Part shown: positions 16,674 to 27,300 of the stretch, in pieces
Layout: every line of letters starts with the position of its first letter
Position numbering within the stretch: position 1 is the first letter of the stretch
DNA from: an uncultured Bacteroidales bacterium
GTDB lineage: Bacteria > Bacteroidota > Bacteroidia > Bacteroidales > Paludibacteraceae
Length of the DNA: 64,000 nucleotides
Direction of reading: 5' to 3'
NCBI GenBank assembly: GCA_902780235.1
Contig: CACZEL010000022.1
Location: 1-64,000, forward strand
The notes under the pieces: model-generated
The model's input: only the letters and a program-made list of their open reading frames with translations
Databases searched by the model: none
What the model was told of the DNA's origin: nothing
Translations under genes and position numbers: made by a program

Positions 16674-18476
16674 TTAGTATTGCAAACCATCTATCCATCC
16701 CGGGTTCTGGCTGAGCGCTCCGGATGTCATGGTGCGGTCGGTGATAGGGATAGGATACAGGTAGTCTTTATCTTCATTCCACTGCATAATCATGTCTTTA
16801 TAGGCGACCATATTGCCGGAAGTGCCGTTGGAGAGGAAAACATCCTGGTCGAATACCAGACAGGTCACGCCGAGTCCTCCGCTTTTCTTGGTGGCAGAGA
16901 GCAGGATATTAGCTTTCCCGTCGCCGGTAAGGTCATATTTGCCTTCGCCCGGGAAATACAAACCGAGCCTCGGCAGAGTGAACAAGTGTCCCTCTCTCCA
17001 TCGCATGATATCCCAATAGTGGAGTCCTTCCAGCGGTGTCTCTATGAGTCTTTCACGTCGAATCTCCAGCAGCACGCCTTTGTTGGGGTGTGCGAGGAGC
17101 ACGGGCGAAGAGAACCCGTATCCGTTCTCCGAGATCATGCCGGCATCCGGATTGGCATTCGCATCGCTCATACTCAAATGCGCCACACCGGCTCTATCAC
17201 GCAGCAGATTGACGGATTTGTCAAGATCAGACTGCGTAAGCGTTCCAAGTTCGGCTTTCGCCTCCGCATAATTGAGATATACCTCTGCTACCCGGAAAAT
17301 CGGCATGGTGCATACGCTGCCACCCCAAGTATTATAGGTTGACTCCATGATGTACTTGATGTACTTGTAGCCGGTATAAGTCATCTGCATATTGACGGCG
17401 TACGATTTGTCAGCTCCCATTTGTATATATCCCGGTGCATGTATGGTCTGCGCCATACGCGCATCCCGGTTTTCAAACACATGGATGTATGTAATGGTGT
17501 CGAAGCCCTGTTGGGAGGTAAAGGGAGTGCCGTCGCTCATCAGGTACAGGTCGGCATACCGTTTGGTGAAGCCGGTGGCACGCGCCACGGACCATGCCTG
17601 TGCGTTATGCTTGATATCCAAATCCTTGCTATACGCCCGTGCCCAAATAATTTCCTCCGTTTGCGGAGTGAGCGTAGCAAACAGCATCCGATAGGGTTCC
17701 GCTCCGGTCGTATAGAGACTGTATCCTCCCTCTTGCATGAGTGTGAGCGAAGCATCGGCACATTGCTGTAGCAGGTCATCCCAAGGAAGCACTTCGCTAT
17801 AAACCGAACTGCCACCGTTGAACGTAGTTCCGGCATGGTACTTGCGGAACGTACCCTCAAACAAGCACACACGGGACTTAAGCGCAAGGGCTGTCCACTT
17901 ATTGACTTCATAGGCAGAACGCATGGCGGGCAGCTCATCAACAGCCATATCCAAATCGGCAATGATATTTCTTACTACCAAGTCTCTGGAGTCACGCGGA
18001 CGATTCAGGGACTCTTTATCGTCCGCATTGATTACATGGTCGTACCATGGCACCGCGCCAAAACGCTGCAGCATATTGAAATAGAAGTACGCGCGGAAGA
18101 AATGCGCCACGCCTACGTAGTGCGTACGGGCATCTGCATCCGAACATTGGTCGGCGTTCGCCAGCAGATAATTAATCTTGCGAAGCGTTTTCCATACATC
18201 CTTACTCCAATAGGCTTCACCGCTATGGATATCGCGTATGCCGCGCATCACGTCATTGGGGACGGGTGCCACGAAATGCTCGCCTTCCTCTGCATACATT
18301 GTTTCCGGGTCAGGCATCATGCGATAGAAATAATTGCTATACTCTTTGAGTGCTGTTCCCGATGTAAAATAGGTAACGGTAGAGAGCTGGTCCTCCGGCG
18401 CAAGATCCATGTTGCAGGAGGTGAAGCAGAGCGTCATGACCGCTAAGGCTGTTATTTTTGAAATAGTCATATTCAT
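16674..18476 (-). CDS. SusD/RagB-family glycan-binding outer-membrane lipoprotein
   Basis: This 600-residue protein has a lipobox (LCFTSC, Cys21) and the family start NMDLAPEDQLSTVTYF. RagB/SusD landmarks are TLRKINYLLANADQC, AHFFRAYFYFNMLQRFGAVPW, NKWTALALKSRVCLFEGTF and, near the C-terminus, EIRRERLIETPLEGLHYWDIMRWREG. TPR-like helices form the glycan-binding lid over the SusC barrel. The gene begins 6 bases after susC, the invariant order of these pairs. The captured glycan cannot be read from the sequence. Confidence 0.95.
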   Translation of the reverse strand: MNMTISKITALAVMTLCFTSCNMDLAPEDQLSTVTYFTSGTALKEYSNYFYRMMPDPETMYAEEGEHFVAPVPNDVMRGIRDIHSGEAYWSKDVWKTLRKINYLLANADQCSDADARTHYVGVAHFFRAYFYFNMLQRFGAVPWYDHVINADDKESLNRPRDSRDLVVRNIIADLDMAVDELPAMRSAYEVNKWTALALKSRVCLFEGTFRKYHAGTTFNGGSSVYSEVLPWDDLLQQCADASLTLMQEGGYSLYTTGAEPYRMLFATLTPQTEEIIWARAYSKDLDIKHNAQAWSVARATGFTKRYADLYLMSDGTPFTSQQGFDTITYIHVFENRDARMAQTIHAPGYIQMGADKSYAVNMQMTYTGYKYIKYIMESTYNTWGGSVCTMPIFRVAEVYLNYAEAKAELGTLTQSDLDKSVNLLRDRAGVAHLSMSDANANPDAGMISENGYGFSSPVLLAHPNKGVLLEIRRERLIETPLEGLHYWDIMRWREGHLFTLPRLGLYFPGEGKYDLTGDGKANILLSATKKSGGLGVTCLVFDQDVFLSNGTSGNMVAYKDMIMQWNEDKDYLYPIPITDRTMTSGALSQNPGWIDGLQY

Positions 18477-18482
18477 AAGGCG

Positions 18483-21400
18483 TTAGAATGTTGCGGTTAA
18501 ACCAAAGGTGAATGTGCGTGCGAAGCCATATGTAATCGCCTGCGAGCTGACCACTGCCTGCTCCGGGTCGATACTGCGGCAATACTTCTGCAAAGGACTC
18601 CAGCACCAGGGATTCTCCGCAGAGAAATAGATACGGAAATCAGAGAATACGTTTTTCCAGCACGGCAAGGTATAACCGACGGTGATATTTTTCATACGAA
18701 GATATCCCACATTGAGCATATACCGTGTGTTGGCAGGACCAAGGGAGTTCGCCGAGCCCAGCGCTTCGTACGCACGATAGCGCGGGAAATAGGCATCGGG
18801 ATTATCCTCACTCCACACATTGGTCATAAAATCCTTTGCCATAAATCCCTGATAGGGTCGCGAATAGGGTCCCCAGAAGGTAGTAGCCTCCGTCATCGGA
18901 TACCAGTCACGGCGTCCCACCCCTTGGAAATGGATACTCAGGTCCACTCCGTACCATTCAGCGCTGATATGGAAATTATAGTTATACTTAGGCAGCGTAT
19001 TACCGATGATACGGCGGTCACCCGGGTTATCCACGGTATTGTTTCCTGATGTGATGACACCATCACCATTGAGGTCCACATAGCGCACATCGCCCGGATG
19101 AAGTCCCGGAGCCTTGGAATCAAGCACACCGACTATATCGGTATAGACCATTGAGTTGACGGGGTCCACTTTGGTCAGATAGTCATCAACCTCCTCTTGG
19201 GTCTGGAACAAGCCGTCAATCTCGTATCCCCACAGTTCGCCAAGTTCCTGTCCTTCATAATAGGTAGATAATAGCTTTTCAGGATTATTGTATTTGGTGA
19301 TGAACGTGCGGTAGTTACCTACACCGCCGCCGATTTCGTACTTGAAATCCTTTCCGAGGACATTATGCTTGTCTCGCCATGTGACGGCAAGTTCCCATCC
19401 TTTGGTGGACATGTTAGCAGAGTTCTGCTTGGGGTCTGTTGCTCCATAGACAGAAGGCAGTGCGGAACCGGTGTTGAGCATTCCTTTGGTATTACGCATG
19501 TAGATGTCGCCCGTGAGAGAGAGGCGGTTATTGAAAAAGCCGAGATCCAAACCGAGGTCATAGGTGGTCATCTTCTCCCAGGTGAGCGTACCGACATTTG
19601 GATCCGCTTCGGTAGCATAGGAGAGGACGGTAGCACCGTCCAGCGTGATATCTTGGGTAAACATACCATCCGCATCGATAGACTGGATGTAGTCGTAATA
19701 ACCAGTCATCTGGTTAGCGAGTTGTCCGGCAGAGAAACGTATCTTGGCATTATCCCACCAATCATGAATAGACTCCCAGAACGGTTCTTCCGACATACGC
19801 CATCCCAGACTTCCGCCCGGCGTAACTGCCCAACGATAACCCGGTGCAAAGCGCGAAGAGGCATCGGCACGCACGCTGACCTCGAAGAGATAACGTCCGT
19901 TCCAGTCATAGTTCACACGTCCGAAGAAACCGTTGGTAGCTACCGTCTTGATGCTCTCGCTCAATTCGGTTACTTCACCTTTGGCGAAATTAAACGATGA
20001 GAGATTTTCGGTCATGAGGTCCATCCGCTCTGCCTCGAGCGAATGATAGCGATACATCTCGCCGTTATATCCCGCCGTGAGGGTAAGGTGATGCTTATCC
20101 CATGTGGGTGTCCAACGCAGATAGACATTGTAGTTATGCGTCTGGTACCGCGCCAATTGCTGGTGGTACGAATCGACAGAGCGGAAGTTCTCAATCAAGT
20201 CCGTTGTCCCCTCTTTGGCTGAATAGGGCACTTTGACGGAGCGGTTGCTAATCTCCTTCATACGCCATGTGAACGAATAATCCGCATTGAGCGTAAGATT
20301 CTTGTAAAGGTCAAAGGTAAGCGAATTCTGAATGACCATCTCGCGGTTGAGATTGAGGTTCTTATGCTTGCCATTGAGCAGCAGCGCACTCATACCGTCA
20401 CCTACCGTTCCCTGCCCGGAGTATATCCAGGGGTTGAGATACACAAACGAGCCGTCGGGATTGGTGGCGGGAATGTATGCCATCGCATGGAGTGAGCCTA
20501 CACGGAAAATCTCACGAGACGATTCCGTACCCGGATAGGTGTATCTCGACGAGAAGAAGGAGAAGTTGACACCATAGTGCAGCCAGGGTTTGATATTGAT
20601 ATTCACCTTGGCGCGGGTTGAGAACTGATGCCACTTGTCGTTATCGATACGAATCATACCATCCTCGGTGTAATACCGTCCGCTGACGAAATAGTTGATG
20701 CGGTCATTACCGCCTTTGAGGCTGACGTTATAGTCCTGCATGGGGCGGATGGTTTTATAATAATGGTCGTACCAATTGAAGTTGGCATAATATTTATAGG
20801 TACCGTCATTCTGCGTAACCACCCATGGCCGTTCTGGGTTCTCGGTCTCATCATTGAGGCGCATCCATAACTCGGCATAATCCGCTTCGGTATAGGTAGT
20901 CATCGCGGTCTTGGTATGCTGGAGCATGAAGATATCGCTGATGTATGCGGACCAGAATCCCTGCGTAATAAAATCATGGTCAGTAGTCGGTGATTTCCAT
21001 CCGGCTTTAGCATCAATAGTGACTTGCGGAGCGAGTCCTTCCTTACCGGATTTGGTAGTGACCAGAATAACACCGGCAGCGGCTTTGGAACCATAGATAG
21101 CGGAAGCGGAGGCATCCTTAAGGATGGACACGGACTCGATATCATTGGTATTGACACGGGAGAGTTCCATCTCTACACCATCCACCAGCACCAGCGGCTT
21201 GGTGGTAGAAGAGTTGTTGATAGAAGCCAGACCACGAATATTAAAGTTGTAGGAGGCACCCGGTCCGCCGGCGGACATGGTGATGTTGAGCGCAGGGTCG
21301 GCGCCCTGCAGGGCTGTGACCATATTCGGTGTCGGACGCCCGACGATGTCCTTTGACTCGACTACGCTGACGGCTCCGGTAAGGTTCACTTTCTTCTGCG

Positions 21401-21980
21401 CGCCATAGCCGACAACAACCACTTCATCGAGCTGAGCCGTAGACTCCGCCAGCATTACGCGATAGATATCGCTACCGGCAGCCACCCGCAACTCATAGGT
21501 CTCATAACCGAGATAGGATACTTGGAGGTACTGACCGGTAGATGCTTCGAGTGAAAAATTTCCGTCGAAGTCGGTGATAGTACCTTGGGTGGTACCTTTG
21601 ATGACGACCGAGGCGCCAATGACGGGTTCATTGGATTTCTTGTCCAGCACGACACCGGTTATATGTCGGACCGCCGACTTTTTCTCTTCAACGGAGAGCA
21701 CGATGACATTATTCTCCGCCATTTTGTATGAGATGCCGGTTCCTTTGAACAATTGCTTGAGCGCCTGCTCCAAGGGGGTCTGATTAAGCGTGAGGGTGAT
21801 GAGGTTATCCAACCCTGTGAGATTATTGTTGTAGAAGAAATGGTAATCGCATTGCTGCTCAACCATCGGCAGCACCTCCCGTATAGGCTGGTTGGTTACT
21901 TTCAGCGTCACCACCTGCGCTTGGACGGTCAACAACGACAGGAGCATTAAGGATAATGCTAATACAAATTTGCATCTCAT
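18483..21980 (-). CDS. SusC/RagA-family TonB-dependent glycan importer with N-terminal STN signalling domain
   Basis: This 1165-residue protein has a signal peptide ending near TVQAQ. Residues about 23-95 are an STN (secretin/TonB N-terminal) domain that contacts a FecR-type anti-sigma factor. About 105-185 is a carboxypeptidase-regulatory-like domain (ITGVVLDKKSNEPVIGASV). The TonB-box-like sequence DEVVVVGYG and a plug (IESVSILKDASASAIYGSKA) follow, then the 22-strand barrel ending TFGLTATF. It imports large oligosaccharides using TonB energy. The STN domain ties it to the sigma/anti-sigma genes at 27505-29105. It heads the susC-susD part and is 15 bases from the preceding lipoprotein gene, so no separate promoter is likely. 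Confidence 0.96.
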   Translation of the reverse strand: MRCKFVLALSLMLLSLLTVQAQVVTLKVTNQPIREVLPMVEQQCDYHFFYNNNLTGLDNLITLTLNQTPLEQALKQLFKGTGISYKMAENNVIVLSVEEKKSAVRHITGVVLDKKSNEPVIGASVVIKGTTQGTITDFDGNFSLEASTGQYLQVSYLGYETYELRVAAGSDIYRVMLAESTAQLDEVVVVGYGAQKKVNLTGAVSVVESKDIVGRPTPNMVTALQGADPALNITMSAGGPGASYNFNIRGLASINNSSTTKPLVLVDGVEMELSRVNTNDIESVSILKDASASAIYGSKAAAGVILVTTKSGKEGLAPQVTIDAKAGWKSPTTDHDFITQGFWSAYISDIFMLQHTKTAMTTYTEADYAELWMRLNDETENPERPWVVTQNDGTYKYYANFNWYDHYYKTIRPMQDYNVSLKGGNDRINYFVSGRYYTEDGMIRIDNDKWHQFSTRAKVNINIKPWLHYGVNFSFFSSRYTYPGTESSREIFRVGSLHAMAYIPATNPDGSFVYLNPWIYSGQGTVGDGMSALLLNGKHKNLNLNREMVIQNSLTFDLYKNLTLNADYSFTWRMKEISNRSVKVPYSAKEGTTDLIENFRSVDSYHQQLARYQTHNYNVYLRWTPTWDKHHLTLTAGYNGEMYRYHSLEAERMDLMTENLSSFNFAKGEVTELSESIKTVATNGFFGRVNYDWNGRYLFEVSVRADASSRFAPGYRWAVTPGGSLGWRMSEEPFWESIHDWWDNAKIRFSAGQLANQMTGYYDYIQSIDADGMFTQDITLDGATVLSYATEADPNVGTLTWEKMTTYDLGLDLGFFNNRLSLTGDIYMRNTKGMLNTGSALPSVYGATDPKQNSANMSTKGWELAVTWRDKHNVLGKDFKYEIGGGVGNYRTFITKYNNPEKLLSTYYEGQELGELWGYEIDGLFQTQEEVDDYLTKVDPVNSMVYTDIVGVLDSKAPGLHPGDVRYVDLNGDGVITSGNNTVDNPGDRRIIGNTLPKYNYNFHISAEWYGVDLSIHFQGVGRRDWYPMTEATTFWGPYSRPYQGFMAKDFMTNVWSEDNPDAYFPRYRAYEALGSANSLGPANTRYMLNVGYLRMKNITVGYTLPCWKNVFSDFRIYFSAENPWCWSPLQKYCRSIDPEQAVVSSQAITYGFARTFTFGLTATF

Positions 21981-21995
21981 GGAATCAGGTGTTAA

Positions 21996-22406
21996 TTATT
22001 GAACGTGTATTGTGACAGGAATCTGAACCGGTTGAAAATCCCAATTGGGATACTCCAGTCTTCCCCAGAAATAGATACGCACTTCGCCGGCTTTGGTAAG
22101 GGCAATCTTACTTGAGGTGAAAGAGACAATGCCATCCACCGTGTCGGGCGTACAGAAGTCCGCCGTCATATTCGGGTCGCTGCCCCACCAAGAGGTATAG
22201 AACCAATACTTGGCCTCCTTGAGCGAAGCATCACCCGGTGTGAGCATCGTGATAGAGCACTGCACAGAGTCACCGAGCGCATAGACCTCTTTGGCGGGCG
22301 TGACGGTGATGGTGCTGAATGTAGGTAGCTCGCGCGCCTTCTCCCCGGTGCACGCGACAAACGCGAGCACCAAGGAAAAGAGAGCGAAAATATATGTCCG
22401 TTTCAT
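21996..22406 (-). CDS. Small lipoprotein of the SusC/D locus, unknown function
   Basis: This 136-residue protein has a lipobox (LAFVAC, Cys19). The mature part (TFSTITVTPAKEVYALGDSVQCSI, then EAKYWFYTSWWG and GEVRIYFWGRLEYP) looks like a single Ig/PKD-type beta-sandwich rich in aromatic residues. Placed directly before susC it may be a surface glycan-binding protein or SusE/F-like accessory, but it is much shorter than those. I recognise no family. Confidence 0.75.
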   Translation of the reverse strand: MKRTYIFALFSLVLAFVACTGEKARELPTFSTITVTPAKEVYALGDSVQCSITMLTPGDASLKEAKYWFYTSWWGSDPNMTADFCTPDTVDGIVSFTSSKIALTKAGEVRIYFWGRLEYPNWDFQPVQIPVTIHVQ

Positions 22407-22437
22407 AAAGAAATGAGATTTTGACCAAAGATTCTAA

Positions 22438-24090
22438 TTATAATTGCGAACCCAAGACATTGAATTCCTTGCCATCACGAAGGATGAGGAGTTGTCCGTT
22501 GCGGATAACCTTAACGGCCTTGACAGCAGTATTGGCATCGTCAATACCAGTAGGAGTCGACTGTACCGTAATGGTCAGGGTCATGTCAGTCAGCAGAGCC
22601 GGCAAGGTATAGATACCTGCCTCCGGTGTCAGAATAGCGTCACCGCAGGTTACGCTCGTGATGCTATAGTTTTCATCAGGCTCTATAGTAGCGGTAGTTG
22701 TATAGCCCTTTGGCAGCGAATAATCACCTGCTGTTTTCGTTTCTCCGCCGACGGTGAGCGTTGCATGGTCAAATGCAGCGATAGTCAAGGTATAGTACGG
22801 CAACTCATAGGCACCAAGATCTACACCTTCAATATTACGGTTATTGCCATCTAAATCCTTTGTAACAACAGCGATAGAAGAGTTCGCTCTACCCAACATT
22901 GGGGATTGCCAAGTCAGGCGGTAGTCACCATTGGCAGGGTCTGCAAAATGCGGAGCACGGCCCGTCTGCTCGTTCTGATCTCCATCCAGATAGGTATCAT
23001 CCTCATCGTTACTCATGCTCAATTTGATACCGTTCGTGGTATTCTGATGGGCGATGGCGTTGTAAACACGGTTTGCTGCAACATAATGCGAAATATAATA
23101 TATCTGCGCGGTCTGCACAACGCCGTTGTGCTTGTTGCCCCAAACGATATTATTCGCCAGTTTGGTGCCATTGTCCGAAGTAGCACCACAGGAGATACCA
23201 CATCTGGTGTTATCGCCCGCATTGCTGCTCAATTGGTCGTTGTCCACAATGGTACAGCCGATGATGTCCGAGTTGGCGGACTCTACGCCCACACCACCTA
23301 CCTTGCCGGTAGCCGTATTGCCGACCACCAGACAGTTGATGAGCTGGCACTTACCGAACAGACGCACACCACCCGTGTCGCCGCCGGAGTAGTTGCCCTT
23401 CACAATACAGCCCACCAAACGACCACTTTGCAAGTGTACGCCACCCGCAGGGCCTTTCTTGACAGAGTTATTGGTGTTGTTGTTCTCGATGATGCAGTTG
23501 AGCACCGTACCGCGTACACGCACGCCGCCGCCGTGTGTTCCGCTGTTATTGCGGATCCAGCAGTCCTCGGCGCATACGTCCGTGGCTGCGTCCACGGCAT
23601 CGTTGCCGACACCGCCACCCATACAGTTACCGTTGTAGGCGAAGGTGTTATTCTGAATGAGGCAGTGCTTGACCTGACCTTTCTTGCCAAGCGCCACACC
23701 GGCACCGAGATTAGCAGCCGGCACACTGCTGGCTGCGGTCAGTTTGCCGTTCTGGATGGTAAAGTTGGACCAGACGGTGAGTGTGGTAAAGTTAGCTGGT
23801 TGCTCCAAAACACGTCCGTTCTCCTGGGCGTCGAGGATGGAAGCGTAGTCGGTCTGGGACTCAAAGTTCTCATCCCAACCACCGGAGACATTGACACCTT
23901 CCTTCATCTGGAAGTTACCATAATAGGTACCGGCTTGCACATAGACGGTTGTTCCTGCCTCTGCGGCATTGATAGCGTTCTGCAGTTGTGTACCGGTCAT
24001 GTCCGCCGTCACTTGTGTCTGGGCAACAAGCACTACGCTTGTCGCCAGACTTAGTATCATCATAGAAATCTTTCTCATCGCATTATTCAT
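22438..24090 (-). CDS. Secreted right-handed beta-helix protein with short C-terminal sorting tail
   Basis: This 550-residue protein has a signal peptide (start at 24090, or 24078 at MRKISMMILSL). After GTQLQNAINAAEAGTTVYVQ comes the block YYGNFQMKEGVNVSGGWDE, shared with both halves of the neighbouring 24308-27466 protein, then beta-helix rungs (KHCLIQNNTFAYNGN, EDCWIRNNSGTHGGGVRVRG, LINCLVVGNTATGKVGGVGV). A FIVAR/Big-like module (about 430-510) precedes the tail (RNGQLLILRDGKEFNVLG). Repeated surface helices of this sort are found in adhesins and chondroitinase-type lyases; no catalytic residues can be named. Confidence 0.82.
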   Translation of the reverse strand: MNNAMRKISMMILSLATSVVLVAQTQVTADMTGTQLQNAINAAEAGTTVYVQAGTYYGNFQMKEGVNVSGGWDENFESQTDYASILDAQENGRVLEQPANFTTLTVWSNFTIQNGKLTAASSVPAANLGAGVALGKKGQVKHCLIQNNTFAYNGNCMGGGVGNDAVDAATDVCAEDCWIRNNSGTHGGGVRVRGTVLNCIIENNNTNNSVKKGPAGGVHLQSGRLVGCIVKGNYSGGDTGGVRLFGKCQLINCLVVGNTATGKVGGVGVESANSDIIGCTIVDNDQLSSNAGDNTRCGISCGATSDNGTKLANNIVWGNKHNGVVQTAQIYYISHYVAANRVYNAIAHQNTTNGIKLSMSNDEDDTYLDGDQNEQTGRAPHFADPANGDYRLTWQSPMLGRANSSIAVVTKDLDGNNRNIEGVDLGAYELPYYTLTIAAFDHATLTVGGETKTAGDYSLPKGYTTTATIEPDENYSITSVTCGDAILTPEAGIYTLPALLTDMTLTITVQSTPTGIDDANTAVKAVKVIRNGQLLILRDGKEFNVLGSQL

Positions 24091-24119
24091 TTAAGGGTTT
24101 GGTTTTCCGTTGTACTTCA

Positions 24120-24266
24120 TCAATCACCACCATTCGGATAGGTAGGATCAGCGGAATCAATCGAGACACCGATATCGCTCGAAGGAGCACTGCCCGCCAA
24201 GAGATTCGAAACAAGGGACATGGTCTGCAGCTCCGTAGAAGGAGCATTGTAACTAAGTTTTTTCAT
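24120..24266 (-). CDS. 48-residue small protein between the two beta-helix genes
   Basis: An ATG at 24266 opens a 48-codon frame: MKKLSYNAPSTELQTMSLVS, then NLLAGSAPSSDIGVSIDSAD and PTYPNGGD. The layout (MKKx-Y-x-x-P-x-x-E, a short hydrophobic stretch, LLAGS, then an acidic, Gly/Pro/Ser-rich tail) is one I recall seeing in many small Bacteroidales ORFs of unknown function next to surface-protein genes. It has no transmembrane segment and no clear signal peptide. Spacing to both neighbours is small, consistent with co-transcription. It may be a secreted peptide precursor or a small regulator. Confidence 0.6.
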   Translation of the reverse strand: MKKLSYNAPSTELQTMSLVSNLLAGSAPSSDIGVSIDSADPTYPNGGD

Positions 24267-24307
24267 AATTATACGTGTTATTTATTATAGTTTACCTGTC
24301 AATCAGT

Positions 24308-27300
24308 TTACTTAACCATTTGACCTTGTGCATTATAGGTCTTGCCGTCCCGAATGATGATGAGTTGGCCGTCCTTGATGAATTTACCGGTGATCAGTGA
24401 TTGGTTATTGGTGATTGTTTCAATGGCGGTCGTGGTGTTCGTCGCGTTGTGGATACCGATCACTCTGCGGCGCGGCGAAGGAGCCTGCGGCGTGTATTCG
24501 GGAACATCCTCCAACTTGACGTACGCTCTGTTGGCAGCTAATGTAATCGCGCCACTGGTAGCAGGATGGAGTTCGTTGTTCTGGAGCACGTACAGTCCTT
24601 CTCCCTCAAGGTCGGTGCCTGCTATTGTTCCGTACAGTCCTCCTTCATGGCCAGCCGCAGCCGGTTGGCCCTGCACGGTATAGCCAAACGATACGTTATC
24701 AGCCGAAGCGAGGAAGAAATACGGTTTGCCGGCTTCCATGACGTCTGCCTCTTCCAAAATCAGTCCGGTCTGCATAGCGTCCGAGAAAGAGAGCACTTTG
24801 TAGGGTTGTGCACCGGTAATATTCGCCACTTCCACTGCGTAAGGCAGACAGATCGTACCATAACGTCCGGCAGTCGTAGCGCGGTTGTACACCACCTCTG
24901 CCGCTTCTGCATAGGTATACTCATAGCAACCGCGGTCAATCGTTCCCACTTTACGGGCATTGCCGGCGAGGTCGGTTGTTTCGTGGAAGTAGCCTCCGTG
25001 TCCTGAGTCAATCAGTTCAGACGGATAAGCGAGGGTATAGTCGCCATGAGCGGCATCCGTAAAGCCCGGGTCAGTATCTTTGTCCAGCAGAATGGTGTTG
25101 ACACCTTCGAAGTCCTCTCCACCTGCCAGTTTTCCATTCCAAACAACGGCATTGTGGACGAAGTTATTCTTTTGGTTGCCATAAGAAGAAAGGAGCATAA
25201 TCTGGCTTGCTTGTACTTCATTATTGGCTTTGTTGCCCCATACAATATTATTACAGAACTGCAACGGACCACCTACGTTAACACGTACGCCACACCAATC
25301 GGGGTTGGAGGATGAAGTCTGAGAGTTATTCACAATGGTATTGCCGAATACATAATGTACACCGCCCTCCAGAGCCATTCCTCCGACGCGCTGTGCCGCA
25401 CTATTACCAACTATCAAACAGTTAGCAATCGTACATGATTTGTTATTATCATATGTTAAGCGTACTCCGCCTGTATTCTCGTTACTTGTATTATTACGAA
25501 TAATACTATTGTACATAGCAGCGCCACTTTGTAACATAACGCCACCGGTATTACTTGTTGTCGTAGCATTGTTCTCTACTATACAATTCTGCACCGTACC
25601 ACCATATGCACGGATACCCGCTCCTGCTTTCGCTTGATTGTTTCTCACCTCGCAATTCAATGCTATCGCAGCCTGCAAGTGGATACCACCACCGGCGTCT
25701 GTTACTGTATTATTTTCAATGACAGAGTTCTGAACCGTTCCTCTAATACGCATACCACCGCCTTGGTTTGCCGTGTTGCCAGAGATGATACAATCATCAA
25801 TGATTACACCGGCATTAGTGTCATCACAATAAACACCACCACCTTGCGTAGTGCAGGCATTATTCATCACTTTACAATGGTTCAGTTGACCATTCTTACA
25901 AAGGCTTACACCACCGCCTGTGCCCGTCACATTTCCGTTCTGAATAGTAAGATTGCTCCAAATAGTAAGTGTGTTGAATGCTGCGGACTGCGTTAATACA
26001 CGGCCGCTGTTCTGTGCATCCAGAATGGTTGCATAGTCGGTCTGAGCCGTAAATTCAGCATTCCAACCACCGCTGACGTTCACACCATTCTTCATAGTAA
26101 AGTTACCAGTATAAGTGCCGGCTTCCACATAGACGGTCTCACCTGCTGCGGTAGCATCAATAGCAGCCTGCAAATCTTCGTCTGAATGTACATAATTATC
26201 CACTATTATAGGATATTGATATTCATAGCATCCCAAGTCCACATTTGTACCGGAGATACGAGCATTTCCTGCAAGGTCCACAGAACCTTGTGCTTGTGCA
26301 TTAGAGCCTTTATCTACAAGTGCAGATGTCTCCAACAATGAATAGTCGCCGTTGGCAGCATTCGTAAAGCCTGGATTTGTACTTTTATCTAAAAGAATTG
26401 TTCCTGTTCCATATGTATTCGGACGTACTATTGCATTATTAAGAAAATTAGCCGTAGCATACGGATTGTAATTTCCAGTAATTTGCAATTGGTCATCTTG
26501 TGCAGTCCCGTTGACAGTATTTCCCCATACTATGTTATTAATAAATTTGGTTGCCTGGCCTTCACTAGTATTCAAATGCACGCCGCAACGATTGGCATTG
26601 CCGGTTCCTTTTTGATTATTCCCTACAATGGTATTGTTGTAAACTATGTGAGCAGATTTACCTGCCATTTGAAGACCACCTACTGAACCCGTAGCTGTAT
26701 TATTTATTATAAGACAATTTGCCATTGTACAAGCTTTATCACCTGTTATACGAACACCGCCAGTATCCTTACCGATATTGTTACGGATAATACAATTGTA
26801 CATTGCTCCACCATAATGCAGTTGCACTCCTCCGCAAGCATTGATTGTTGTGGTATTATTCTCAATAATGGAATTTTGAATCACACCGCATATACGTACA
26901 CCACCACCATGAGAAGCAGTATTGCCACGAATAATACAATCATCTACCAACACAGAAGTTGTGTATCCATTCTCATACACACCGCCTCCACTAGCTTCTC
27001 CTGAAGCTGCATCAAAAAGATTGTTCTGAATAAGACAATGCTTTACCTGACCCTTGTCGCAAAGGAACACGCCAGCACCAGCTTTATCCGTCTGCTGTGC
27101 CGTAAACCTACCATTCTGGATGGTCATATTGCTCCAAACGGTAAGCGTATTATAGTTTTCCGATTGGTTGAGGACACGGCCGTTGGACTGCGCATCCAGC
27201 ACCGTTGCATAGTCGGTCTGGGCGGTGAAACCTTCGTTCCATCCACCGGACACATTGACGCCTTCTCGCATGGAGAAATTACCGATGTAGGTACCGGCTT

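Noticed and set aside
22906-24054. Long plus-strand frame (382 codons) opposite a beta-helix gene
   Set aside because: The minus-strand frame has a signal peptide, helix repeats and sorting tail; the plus-strand one has none.
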